The translations under genes were made by a program, and so were the position numbers. Below the pieces are notes generated by a model that was not told where the DNA came from, searched no databases, and saw only the letters and a list, made by a program, of their open reading frames with translations. Below are positions 35,909-47,949 of a stretch of 64,000 bases of DNA, piece by piece. Source of the DNA: Megalobrama amblycephala (lineage: Eukaryota; Chordata; Actinopteri; Cypriniformes; Xenocyprididae); NCBI RefSeq assembly GCF_018812025.1, contig NC_063052.1, positions 29,725,451 through 29,789,450 on the forward strand, read 5' to 3'. The number at the start of each line of letters is the position of its first letter. Within the stretch, counting starts at the first letter, position 1.

Positions 35909-38353
35909 CTGATCAAAAGAATCATCATTATTCAGTCTTTCCCTCTGCGCATGCGTGAGTGTGTGTGTTCCACTGGTGTCCAGACTAATGATGCTCTCAC
36001 TGCAAGGTCTGGCGTATTTCAGATCACTCTTTCTGGAGTCAGTGGTTCTGCAAACCTCATAATTGTACACGTGCTGTAAAGTTCCTGTGCCGCCTACGTC
36101 TGCGTAAAGAGGCGGATAATACGGAATAACCGGAAGATTCGCTCCAGATTTATAAAACATGCGCTCGCGTCTCCATCTGTAGCATTTGACTGACAGTATG
36201 GCAATGATAGACACGATAAAGAGAAATGAAACCACAGCCAAGGCCAAGACCAGATAGAAAGTCAGGTTGTCGTTGTATTCCTTGTCGTGCGTAAAGTCAG
36301 TGAACTCCGTTAGCACTTCAGGGAAGCTGTCCGCCACCGCCACGTTAACATTGACTGTAGCTGATCGAGAGGGCTGCCCGTTGTCCTCCACTACAACAGT
36401 GAGTCTTTGTTTGACAGCATCTTTATCTGTGACTTGGCGAACAGTTCTTATTTCTCCATTCTGTAAGCCCACTTCAAACAGCGCCCTGTCTGTGGCTTTG
36501 TGCAGTTTATATGAGAGCCAGGCATTCTGACCAGAGTCCACATCAACAGCCACCACTTTAGTCACCAGATAACCCACATCTGCCGAACGAGGCACTATTT
36601 CAGCCACCACATTTGCGCCTGACTGGACCGGATACAGAACCTGAGGCGCGTTGTCATTCTGGTCCTGAATGATGATTTTCACGCTCACGTTGCTGCTGAG
36701 AGGAGGAGAGCCTCCGTCCTGCGCTTTTACGCGAATGTTAAATTCTTTTGTTTGCTCATAATCAAAAGAACGAACAGCAAGAATGTCTCCGCTCTCTGCA
36801 TTCACTGAAATATAGGTCGAGGCAGAGACGCCATTCACAAGAACATCCTCTAGAAAATATGAAATACGCGCGTTATTGCCAGAGTCTTTGTCACGCGCTT
36901 TCACAGATAAAACAGAGAGTCCGGGGGAATTATTCTCCATCACATATGCGGTGTATGACTGACGCTGGAACACAGGGGCGTTGTCATTGACATCAGAGAT
37001 TTTCAGAGTCAGTGTTTTATTAGTAGAGAAAGATGGCGAGCCCTCATCAATAGCTGTTACTGTGATATTATATTCTGATATTTTTTCACGGTCTAAAAGC
37101 TGATCAGTTATCAAACTGTAGAAATTCTGGGCAGATGACTTCACTTTGAAAGGCAAATCTGTAGGAATAGAGCATTTAACCTGTCCATTTCTTCCTGAAT
37201 CTAAATCTTTGACATTCAGCATGGCTATCACAGTTTCTGGTGCTGCGTCCTCGGGTATTGGGTTAGAAAATGAAATCACACTGATTACAGGGGGGTTGTC
37301 ATTTACATCTGTAATGTCAATTACAACTTTACTAGAGTCAGTTAAACCACCTTTGTCTGTAGCATCTATATTTAACTCAAACTGCTTCGCCCTCTCGTAA
37401 TCCAAATCTCCCTTTACAGTAATTTCCCCTGTATTTGTGTCAATGTGGAATAAATCAAGGGCTTTTCCTGAACTACGTGAAAAAGAATATGTGATCTCAC
37501 CGTTTGCGCCTTGGTCATTATCAGTAGCGCTTACCTTGATTACTACAGCACCATTTGGTGAATTCTCAAATAATGAAACACGGTAAACAGGCAGACTGAA
37601 AACAGGGGCGTTATCGTTTGCGTCTATGACCGTAACACTTATCCTGACAGTGCCAGTTCTCTGCGGATTGCCGCCATCAAATGCTGTAAGGGTTAATTTG
37701 TGCTCCTGCTGAGTCTCTCTGTCTAAAGGTAATTTAAGAACCATTTCGACGTATTTTGAGCCATCGTTTCGTGAAAGAACCTTTAAATCAAAATTATCTG
37801 TTGGATTTAACGTGTATGACCTGAGCGCGTTAGTGCCAGTGTCAGGATCGTGGGCGCTGTCTAATGAAAATCGAGCTCCGGGAAGTGCAGATTCACTTAT
37901 TTGAAAATCAATTTCCTTTCTGGCAAAAAGAGGAGCATGATCATTAATATCTAATATTTCCACATCAATTCTATGCAGCTCCATGGGGTTTTCTAGAATG
38001 ATCTGAAAATGTAAGGAGCAGGGAGACACTTGGGCGCACAGCTCCTCTCTATCTATCCTCTCTTTCACTATCAGCGTCCCTTTATCCACATTCAGACCGA
38101 TGTACTCACGACTGTCCTCCGTAAAGATCCGCGCTCGACCAGATTTCAGCCTCTTAACATCCAAACCGAGATCCTGAACGATATTTCCCACCAGCGAGCC
38201 CTTTGTCATCTCCTCTGGAATAGAATAACGGACCTGCCCGTGCGCAACGGCCATGACAAAGACGCAGAGCACGAGAGGCTGCATTAGCCATGATGAAATC
38301 CGCGTCGAAGATGCGCCTCTTTGGGCGTAAAAATAACAAAGAATCGACATCAT
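35909..38353 (-). CDS. pcdhg: Protocadherin gamma variable exon V8
   Basis: 815 codons, ATG at 38353, donor GT at 35907-35908. EC2 begins ARKEIDFQIS and has DTGTNALRSY; EC3 shows FENSPNGAVVIKVSATDND and LDLFHIDTNT; the EC3/EC4 linker is DVNDNPPVIS, where most array members have NAP. N-terminus MMSILCYFYA and VAHGQVRYS. It is letter-for-letter the same protein as V3 (54453-56897), 18,544 bp away. The reading frame and calcium motifs are complete. Confidence 0.95.
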
Positions 38354-38558
38354 CCAAATCTTCTATTCCACTAAAGATGAAAAGACGAAGAACAAAAGAT
38401 TCAGAAAGATTGAATTGTATCATCCGAAAACACAGAGCAGCGAATGTCTCGACGCTTCAGTGTTAAAGAGACCGTGTGAATGAAAGAGATATTCTGCAGA
38501 ATGTGATGTCAGAAAGTGGAGGAGGATCTAAAAACGAGTGTTTAAAGCTGGAACATAC

Positions 38559-38575
38559 TGACCAACAGCGGCACT
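38559..38575 (-). promoter_or_regulatory. CSE of V8
   Basis: Minus strand AGTGCCGCTGTTGGTCA, 206 bp upstream of the ATG. Confidence 0.8.
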
Positions 38576-38860
38576 TAGTGCATCAGAGAAATATTACACT
38601 GAAAAATACTGTTGAAGAGAAACACAAAAACTATATGAACTGCGATCATTGTGGTATACATTTAGCGTTAAAACAGCTGAAATATAATTAAAAAGTTTGT
38701 TTGAAAGGAACACCAAAAAATATAATGAAAGGAAAATAGTCAAAAGCAAAACAGAAAATATAAAATAGACTTTAAATAATGCAGGAACAATTCATTATGA
38801 CTCACCCATGCGCGCGCACATACACGATAACATCCTCTTACCTGAAATTGCTTGAAACTG

Positions 38861-38862
<2 letters not shown>

Positions 38863-38909
<47 letters not shown>
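38863..38909. repeat. (TA)n microsatellite in V7/V8 spacer
   Basis: 47-base TA run; its twin at 57407-57451 has 45 bases. Confidence 0.9.
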
Positions 38910-38915
<6 letters not shown>

Positions 38916-39158
38916 AGATTATGCATGTCATTTCCTATTAAATATTGAAAAGTTAAGGTTTTAATATGAAAAAGTGTGAAAAAATGTAGTCACCAAATTG
39001 ATACTGGTAATTTTAAATAAACTACAGCTGCCAGTTTCTTTTTCTATAATTCGAAATAAATTCATTGCACATTAACAAAACTGAGGAAGTCAGAAAGATG
39101 AAAATAATAAATAAAAAAGACACCAAAGGCATATTCATAATAATTTACTCGAGCTCAC

Positions 39159-41603
39159 CTGATCAAAAGAATCATCATTATTCAGTCTCTCTCTCTGCGC
39201 ATGCGTGAGTGTGTGTGTTCCACTGGTGTCCAGACTAATGATGCTCTCACTGCAAGGTCTGGCGTATTTCAGATCACTCTTTCTGGAGTCAGTGGTTCTG
39301 CAAACCTCATAATTGTACACGTGCTGTAAAGTTCCTGTGCCGCCTACGTCTGCGTAAAGAGGCGGATAATACGGAATAACCGGAAGATTCGCTCCAGATT
39401 TATAAAACATGCGCTCGCGTCTCCATCTGTAGCATTTGACTGACAGTATGGCAATGATAGACACGATAAAGAGAAATGAAACCACAGCCAAGGCCAAGAC
39501 CAGATAGAAAGTCAGGTTGTCGTTGTATTCCTTGTCGTGCGTAAAGTCAGTGAACTCCGTTAGCACTTCAGGGAAGCTGTCCGCCACCGCCACGTTAACA
39601 TTGACTGTAGCTGATCGAGAGGGCTGCCCGTTGTCCTCCACTACAACAGTGAGTCTTTGTTTGACAGCATCTTTATCTGTGACTTGACGAACAGTTCTTA
39701 TTTCTCCATTCTGTAAGCCCACTTCAAACAGCGCCCTGTCTGTGGCTTTGTGCAGTTTATATGAGAGCCAGGCATTCTGACCAGAGTCCACATCAACAGC
39801 CACCACTTTAGTCACCAGATAACCCACATCTGCCGAGCGAGGCACTATTTCAGCCACCACATTTGCGCCTGACTGGACCGGATACAGAACCTGAGGCGCG
39901 TTGTCATTCTGGTCCTGAATGATGATTTTCACGCTCACGTTGCTGCTGAGAGGAGGAGAGCCTCCGTCCTGCGCTTTTACGCGAATGTTAAATTCTTTTG
40001 TTTGCTCATAATCAAAAGAACGAACAGCAAGAATGTCTCCGCTCTCTGCATTCACTGAAATATAGGTCGAGGCAGAGACGCCATTCACAAGAACATCCTC
40101 GAGAAAATATGAAATACGCGCGTTATTGCCAGAGTCTTTGTCACGCGCTTTAACAGATAAAACAGAGAGTCCGGGGGAATTATTCTCCATCACATATGCG
40201 GTGTATGACTGACGCTGGAACACAGGGGCGTTGTCATTGACATCAGAGATTTTCAGAGTCAGTGTTTTATTAGTAGAGAAAGATGGCGAGCCCTCATCAA
40301 TAGCTGTTACTGTGATATTATATTCAGACATTTTTTCACGGTCTAAAAGCTGATCAGTTATCAAACTATAGAAATTTGAGGATGATTGTCTGATTCGAAA
40401 TGGTAAATCATGGTTAATTAAGCATCTCACCTGTCCATTTTTCCCCGAGTCTAAATCTTTGACATTCAGCATCGCTATCACAGTCTCAGGAGCTGAGTTT
40501 TCTGGTAAAGGGTTTGAGAACGAAATTACATTAATTACAGGGGCATTGTCGTTAACATCTGTTATTTCCACCATTACTTTAGCAGTATCCGTTAAACCCC
40601 CATTGTCTGTTGCCACCACATTCAATTCGTATTTCTTGGATTTTTCAAAGTCTAGATGGCCAACAACAATTATATCACCATTAGTGGGCTCAATACTGAA
40701 AATGTTCAAGATGTTTTTGCTGCTTTGTGAGAATGAATAGGACACTTGTTTATTTATTCCTTGATCTGCGTCAGTTGCACTAACCTTTAAAACTAATGAA
40801 CCCTTTTGCGCATTTTCAGCGACAAGTGCTGTATATACAGACTGACTAAAAACAGGCGCGTTGTCGTTTGCATCCAAAACACTGACGTTTATTTTCACTG
40901 TACCGGTTTTTTGGGGGGTTCCGCCATCAAACGCTGTTACAATCAGATTATGCTCCTCCTGTTTTTCTCTGTCTAATGGTGTCTGCAAGACCATTTCCAC
41001 ATATTTAGTACCATCAGTGTGAGACAACGTTTTGAGCACAAAATGATCATTTTTACTTAATCTATACGTCTGAAGTGAATTTATACCCTCATCAGCATCT
41101 TTAGCACTATCGATTGAATATCGAGCTCCAGGCAACGCTAGTTCGCTAATTTGAAAATTTATCTCTTTGCTTATGAAAACGGGAGTATGATCATTAATAT
41201 CTAATATTTCCACATCAATTCTATGCAGCTCCATGGGGTTTTCTAGAATGATCTGAAAATGTAAGGAGCAGGGAGACACTTGGGCGCACAGCTCCTCTCT
41301 ATCTATCCTCTCTTTCACTATCAGCGTCCCTTTATCCACATTCAGACCGATGTACTCACGACTGTCCTCCGTAAAGATCCGCGCTCGACCAGATTTCAGC
41401 CTCTTAACATCCAAACCGAGATCCTGAACGATATTTCCCACCAGCGAGCCCTTTGTCATCTCCTCTGGAATAGAATAACGGACCTGCCCGCGCGCAACGG
41501 CCATGACAAAGACGCAGAGCACGAGAGGCTGCATTAGCCATGATGAAATCCGCGTCGAAGATGCGCCTCTTTGGGCGTAAAAATAACAAAGAATCGACAT
41601 CAT
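39159..41603 (-). CDS. pcdhg: Protocadherin gamma variable exon V7
   Basis: 815 codons, ATG at 41603, donor GT at 39157-39158. The EC1/EC2 linker is DINDHTPVF, where the other array copies have HAP. EC2 has KDADEGINSL and SKNDHFVLKT; EC3 has LVAENAQKGS and NILNIFSIEPTNGDIIVVG; EC4 has NHDLPFRIRQ. The intronic read-through ends SSSKLL rather than SSSKWL. The protein is identical to V2 (57701-60145). Its EC2-EC4 are the most different from the V10-V12 subfamily, so it should have a separate binding specificity (inference). Confidence 0.95.
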
Positions 41604-42365
41604 CCAAATCTGCTATTCCACTAAAGATGAAAAGACGAAGAACAAAAGATTCAGAAAGATTGAATTGTATCATCCGAAAACACAGAGCAGCGAATGTCTC
41701 GACGCTTCAGTGTTAAAGAGACCGTGTGAATGAAAGAGATATTCTGCAGAATGTGATGTCAGAAAGTGGAGGAGGATCTAAAAACGAGTGTTTAAAGCTG
41801 GAACATACTGACCAACAGCGGCACTTAGTGCATCAGAGAAATATTACACTGAAAAATACAGTTGAAGAGAAACACAAAAACTATATGGACTGCGACCATT
41901 GTGGTATACATTTAGCGTTAAAACAGCTGAAATAGAGATACAAAAAATAGTTTGAAAGGAAATACCAAAATATATGATGAAAAGAAAATAGTCAAAAGCA
42001 AAACAGAAAATATAAAATAGACTTTAAATTATGTAGGAACTATTCATTATGACTCACCCATGCGCGCGCACATACACGATAACATCCTCTTACCTGAATT
42101 GCTTGAAACTGGTAAAAAAAAAAATATTTTTTAAAGACTATGCATGTCATTTCCTATTAAATATTGAAAAGTTAAGGTTTTAATATGAAAAAGTGTGAAA
42201 AAATGTAGTCACCAACATGATTAATAAACTACAGCTGCAGGTTTCTTTTTCTATAATTCGAAAAAAATATATTGCACATTAACAAAACTGAGGAAGTCAG
42301 AAAGAGGAAAATAATAAATAAAAAAGACACCAAAGGCATATTCATAACCATTTACTCGAGCTCAC
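41604..42365 (-). promoter_or_regulatory. Spacer V6/V7 with V7 promoter
   Basis: TGACTCA at 42050-42056. Matches the V11/V12 spacer, not the V1/V2 spacer, although V7 and V2 are otherwise a pair; the duplicated block therefore ends here. Confidence 0.6.
41809..41825 (-). promoter_or_regulatory. CSE of V7
   Basis: Minus strand AGTGCCGCTGTTGGTCA, 206 bp upstream of the ATG. Confidence 0.8.
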
Positions 42366-44808
42366 CTGATCAAAAGAATCATCATTATTCAGTCTCTCTC
42401 TCTGCGCATGCGTGAGTGTGTGTGTTCCACTGGTGTCCAGACTAATGATGCTCTCACTGCAAGGTCTGGCGTATTTCAGATCACTCTTTCTGGAGTCAGT
42501 GGTTCTGCAAACCTCATAATTGTACACGTGCTGTAAAGTTCCTGTGCCGCCTACGTCTGCGTAAAGAGGCGGATAATACGGAATAACCGGAAGATTCGCT
42601 CCAGATTTATAAAACATGCGCTCGCGTCTCCATCTGTAGCATTTGACTGACAGTATGGCAATGATAGACACGATAAAGAGAAATGAAACCACAGCCAAGG
42701 CCAAGACCAGATAGAAAGTCAGGTTGTCGTTGTATTCCTTGTCGTGCGTAAAGTCAGTGAACTCCGTTAGCACTTCAGGGAAGCTGTCCGCCACCGCCAC
42801 GTTAACATTGACTGTAGCTGATCGAGAGGGCTGCCCGTTGTCCTCCACTACAACAGTGAGTCTTTGTTTGACAGCATCTTTATCTGTGACTTGGCGAACA
42901 GTTCTTATTTCTCCATTCTGTAAGCCCACTTCAAACAGCGCCCTGTCTGTGGCTTTGTGCAGTTTATATGAGAGCCAGGCATTCTGACCAGAGTCCACAT
43001 CAACAGCCACCACTTTAGTCACCAGATAACCCACATCTGCCGAACGAGGCACTATTTCAGCCACCACATTTGCGCCTGACTGGACCGGATACAGAACCTG
43101 AGGCGCGTTGTCATTCTGGTCCTGAATGATGATTTTCACGCTCACGTTGCTGCTGAGAGGAGGAGAGCCTCCGTCCTGCGCTTTTACGCGGAATGTTAAA
43201 TTCTTTGTTCTGCTCATAATCAAAAGAATCGAACAGCAATGAATGTCTCCGCTCTCTGCATTAACGGACACTAAGGTCGAGGAGACGGGCACTCCGTTAA
43301 CCGACGAGTCCTCCAGAAAATGTAAGACACGCGGGCGTTCTGGTTAAAATCTGCGTCTCTGGCTCTGACTGTGAATATGGAAAGACCCGGTGTGTTGAAT
43401 TTTCTCCATCACAGAGGCGGTCATATGAGCTGACTTCTCAAACACAGGGCGCGTTGTCATTGACATCAGATATCTGTAAGGAGAGAGTGACGCTGCTGGA
43501 GAGAGAGGGCACGCCCTCATCAATAGCACGTTCACACTGATGTTATACCTGAGACTCTCGCTCTCGATCCTAAATCGCTCATCAGTGACTAAACTGTAGA
43601 AATTATTATTTGATCGACTTTAGGGTAAACGGCAATATTCTCAGGAATTGAACACTTACATTTTACCGTTTTCTCCTGCATCTGGGTCTTTGCACGTTTA
43701 GCATTGTTATCAACAGTTCCTGGCGCTGAGTTCTCGGATATGGTGGTTAATTTAGACATGATATTATAGCGAGTTTATTGTCATTTATATCAATCACATC
43801 TACATCGATTTTACAAGAATCGGTCAGACCTCCGTCATCGCTCGCCTGTACATGAATTTGATAATGCCGAGCTTTCTCGATAATCTATATTCCCTTTACT
43901 GTAACCTCACCGTTTGAATCGTTAATTTGGAAACAATTCCGGAACATTGTCGAGAGTATTTGTAATGGCATATTTTACTTTCCGTTTGATCCCTCGTCCA
44001 AATCAGTTGCACTAACCGTCGTTACAACTGTGCCTTTGAGGGCGTTCTCAATGGATATTGAAGCTCTATAGATTTTCTGACTGAAAACAGGCGCATTGTC
44101 ATTTCACATCTAAAACAAGTAACGTATGTATCTTGCGCAGTGCCCAGACAATTGTGGATCACCGCCATCGAATCGCTGTCAGAACCAGAGACAATTTATG
44201 CTCCTGCTTTTCACGATCGAGGGGTTTCTGCAGAACCATTTCTACAAGCTTACTACCGTCTGCCTGAGTTTGTAATTTCAATAAAAAATTATCAGTGGGT
44301 TAATTAGTAAATAAGTCTGAAGAGCTATTTAGTTCCGACATCTAGGATCATTGCGCTATCGAAAACAAATACTGCCCCAGTTACAAAGCCGACTCACTGA
44401 TTTGAATCTAATCTCAGCCCGTTTGAAAGAAGGGCGAATGATCATTTATATCTGTAATTTCGACTGTAATTCTATGCAGTAAAATTCCATGGGGTTTTCT
44501 AGAATAATCTGAAAATGTAAGCGAGCAAGGCGTTGCACTGTCCGCACAGCGCCTCTCGGTCTATTCTCTCTTTATAATTCAGACCCTGTTTCACGATTCA
44601 GCTCGATGTATCAGCGCTGTCTCCAGTATAAATAGCCTTTACCCGATTTCAGTCCTTTAAATCTAAACCCATCCTGCGCTATGTTCCCGACTAAAGAGCC
44701 TTTCGCCATTTCTTCAGGAATGGAGTAACTGACCTGCCCGAGAGCTGAACTGAGAGAGAGAAACCAAATAAACAGCAGTACTTGCCGCGCCATTGTTCTG
44801 TCCGACAT
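42366..44808 (-). pseudogene. pcdhg: Protocadherin gamma variable exon V6, frame broken many times (probably sequence error)
   Basis: ATG at 44808 opens a short signal peptide (MARQVLLFIW, LSSALGQVSYS) and early EC1, then the frame fails within about 65 codons. From about 44640 down to about 43190 EC1-EC5 can be followed only by hopping frames, with indels every few tens of bases, mostly insertions. From about 43190 to the donor (GT at 42364-42365) the sequence is clean: late EC5, EC6, membrane segment and tail ending DDSFDQ. The damaged half resembles V1, which is complete in sense, but short array-type fragments are spliced in, for example around 43265 and 43520. I read this as a real exon of V1-like ancestry obscured by unpolished or mixed-consensus sequence; a true pseudogene is the alternative. 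Confidence 0.75.
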
Positions 44809-45640
44809 TTTGCAGAAGACATCTCAAATGATTCCACTAAAGATGAAAGCAAAGAAAAAGTCAGAAAACTGGAGGAAATCATGTATATGTCCAAAGTGAA
44901 AACATCAGAAAAGTATATAAATCCAAGAGAAGATATTAAATACAGTTTCTCCGTGATTTTCCTTCTCTCTCCTCTTCAGACTGCGCTCTCAGCTTTCTCT
45001 CTCTCTAATAATATGGAGATGATGGGGGTGGAACTGCAGCAGATCTGCTCTCTAAACTGACATATTGACCAACAGCGGCACTATGAGTCCAGTCTGATGA
45101 ACTACAGAAAGAATAAAATTAATAAACCTTTATGTCTGTCAGACAAGCCTGAGAAAAGCAATTTACTAAACAAAGTTCTGAAGTATAAAAAAGTTCCATA
45201 ACAATAAATGTCTATGAAATACAAAGATTATATGAGTTTGTGTAAATAAAGATGCAAGGGGAAAATTAAACAAATACATTTTCTGTTTGATCAAAGTTTT
45301 GATCAAGCCATATCTGTATATGAACACTGATCAGACAGACAGGGATAAATACCTTAAATACAATAAAAAGTAATGAAATAGTATTTAGTTTAACTTTTCA
45401 ACAGGATGGCAGACCAATAAGATGCTGAAAATCTCAAAAAGACAGTCTGCTCTAAAGAGATGCAGCAGAATATATGAAGTAAATGACTGTGTCGCCGCGT
45501 TTCAGACCATGGTCAGGGAAGCAAATGCAAATGCTGTGAATATAGTTTCTCACTTCTTAACAAGAACAAGTGAAAAATCACACAAGGAAATTTTTAAAAT
45601 GGAAAATAACCAACCAACAAACTATGAATACAACGGCAAT
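44809..45640 (-). promoter_or_regulatory. V6 promoter flank and unique spacer
   Basis: The leader differs from the array type apart from a short ATTCCACTAAAGATGAAA match next to the start. No -445 AP-1/GC module. The rest to 45640 is AT-rich without recognised features. Confidence 0.5.
45066..45082 (-). promoter_or_regulatory. CSE of V6
   Basis: Minus strand AGTGCCGCTGTTGGTCA, perfect, 258 bp upstream of the ATG. An intact CSE before a shattered exon argues that V6 is a live gene. Confidence 0.8.
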
Positions 45641-46095
45641 ACAGTTTTTCTCAATCTGTTTGACACATTTCTCCAAACTAGGATCACTGTTCTCAAAACA
45701 GTTAACTCATGATCTGAACACTTTTTAATTGTCCTTAACAGATTGTAAGTTTTCATTCATTTCACACAAATTGCAAATCATGTGAACCATTTTCTCAAAA
45801 CTCACACAAAATTCTCAGATGTTTTCATAATAGTTAATACGTCCAACCAAAACTTTAATATATTAGGAAAATCAATCACAGCTATTTTTATAGGCTTTAC
45901 ACAAATCACAAACATTAATGTACCATTTGTCCAAACACAACAAACAAAACTCTGGAATTTGTCAAATTTATCAAATGCACATGGTATGCTTTCAATTTGT
46001 CCCAAACTGATATCTGCTTGATTAATCATACACACAACACAGGAAATGCAGTTTTCCCAAATGTTTACGCATTTATCACAATTGCATTATATAAT

Positions 46096-46370
46096 TGTCA
46101 TGAGTATGCCCTGTTTCATTATTATTTCCTTTTGTGACCTAGTTTCTAGTCTGTGTCAGTTTCATTCAGTTCACCTGTTGCTCGTTAATTAGCTCATTAG
46201 TTCCTTGTTTGGTCTTGTGTATGTTTGGTTCAGTTCTTTGTCCTGTCTCATCTATGTAAAGTGGTTGTTTTCTGAGTTTTCCCTGCCTGTTTCCTGAGTA
46301 TTTGGATTAAAAGACAGATTTCCTGGAATTATCCTTTGTCGTGCGTTCATTGATTCAGCCACCTGTGACA
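46096..46370 (+). mobile_element. Possible solo LTR
   Basis: TGTCATGAG at the start and CTGTGACA at the end give TG...CA termini. An ATTAAA signal lies about 60 bases before the end, as in an R/U5 region. No matching 5-base target duplication was found, so this is tentative. Confidence 0.3.
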
Positions 46371-46793
46371 GTTACAGGGAAAATATGAAAGGCAAAGTAT
46401 ACATAGAACAAAAAAAAATATGCAAGAGAAGGGGAAGATAAAGAGGTGTAAGCGTAAAGGTGGTGGTGTGGGTATAGAGGAAGGGTGTAATAAGAAGGAA
46501 AGGAAAAGTGGAACATATAGAAGGAGATCATATACGAGGAGAGAGGATGAAGTAAAAAAGGAGGATAGGAGAAGAGCTGAGTATAGTGGAGGACATTGGT
46601 GTAGTGGAAAAATCAAGTGGAGAATTTGTAAGAAGACATGGACATAGTGAATGGACAGCAGGGTGGGAGGGCTAGGAGGAGAGGTGGATTTCAAATGAAA
46701 TCAGAATTAACCCAATTTAGTGTTTCTTAATCCTGGACCTGGGGAGCCCTATCTGAGGTTATAGGGCATTCAGGATTCAGCCCCCGTAAAAAG

Positions 46794-46811
46794 TTTTTTT
46801 TTTTTTTTTTT
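46794..46811. repeat. Poly-T run
   Basis: 18 T. Confidence 0.85.
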
Positions 46812-47204
46812 CTTCTTTAAATAAGAAATGGTTATTTTTGTAAGAAATTCAAGATAAAATACTTTTGCTTTGGCATAATGTTATGTTTGAAATACATATA
46901 AACAAATTTTTATAAATATCTGTAGTTTTAAAGCTGTTGAGGTAATTGAAAAACTTTTGCCAAGCAATATTCTCCAATGTCAGGGTGGCACATCTGCAAA
47001 TATTTTATTAGCAACTGACAAGGTAATAACGTTAAGCCTGATACTGTAATGCAACATCCAGAGGACCACAAAAGATCATTGTGGCAGAGTGAAAAGGTTT
47101 GTAGATATCTCTCAAATATTGATAAAACAGCTCATTTCAAGTATGGGTAGATACATATTTACAGATATTTGGTTGTACCACCTGACAAAAAAAAAAGTAA
47201 ATAA

Positions 47205-47249
47205 AATAATAATAATAATAACAATAATAATAATAATAATAATAATAAT
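47205..47249. repeat. (AAT)n microsatellite
   Basis: AATAAT trinucleotides with one interruption. Confidence 0.9.
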
Positions 47250-47614
47250 TTAAACACTTTGAAATGTTATGTAACAACTGAAACGTGTTTACATTGTTCA
47301 TGACTCAAAAATATGCATTACATTGAAAAGATTTTTTAAAAATAAATTTTTTGAAGCTTCATTTGCTCAGTGACCCATATAACAAAACCTGTTGGAAAAA
47401 CATTACAATAAATCTGTATTTTCATTAGTGTATTTGAACATCTAAAGCTGAAAGTGTTCTAAAATCATGAGAGAAAACACTTGTAGTTTTGACTAGAAAA
47501 AAATGCAGTGCTTTATTTTGCAGTAAAGTTGAACTGTTTGGCTAAGGTGAGTTTAGATCACTGTGTTAACTGTTTTGAGAGCAGTTACATTACTTTGGAG
47601 AAATGTTATAAATA

Positions 47615-47617
<3 letters not shown>

Positions 47618-47678
<61 letters not shown>
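47618..47678. repeat. (TA)n microsatellite
   Basis: Uninterrupted TA run. Confidence 0.9.
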
Positions 47679-47680
<2 letters not shown>

Positions 47681-47949
47681 CAATTTCTAATTTCTAACTG
47701 ACATTTCAGTGGTAGCATGCCATATACTGTAGGACTTCAATGGAAAATAAATGTAAAATTAAACGAATATAAAGCAAGTTATACAGAAAATCATTTATAA
47801 GCTAAAAAAAGTAAGCACTCATTTCCTTTCATGGCTGCACAGGAAAGATGAACTACATAAGAAAAAAGTTGAGACTATAATAAAATGAAAATAAGCAGAA
47901 AAGACACCAAAGGCATCATTTCATACACCATTTAAAAATCGAAGCTCAC

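Larger units (their letters stand above)
38354..39158 (-). promoter_or_regulatory. Spacer V7/V8 with V8 promoter
   Basis: TGACTCA at 38798-38804. Longer than the others because of a (TA)n tract. Twin of 56898-57700. Confidence 0.6.
45650..47615. mobile_element. Probable DNA transposon or nested repeat with inverted ends
   Basis: The left side (about 45665-45706) reads ACATTTCTCCAAAC ... CTCAAAACAGTTAAC; the same phrases recur inverted at about 47565-47608. Inside are a purine-rich block (46395-46690) and a possible solo LTR. No transposase recognised and the exact ends are unclear. Confidence 0.4.

Noticed and set aside
46347..46694. 115-codon minus-strand frame rich in Ser/Pro/Leu
   Set aside because: Caused by a purine-rich strand bias inside a repeat-like region; no start context, domain or conservation visible.
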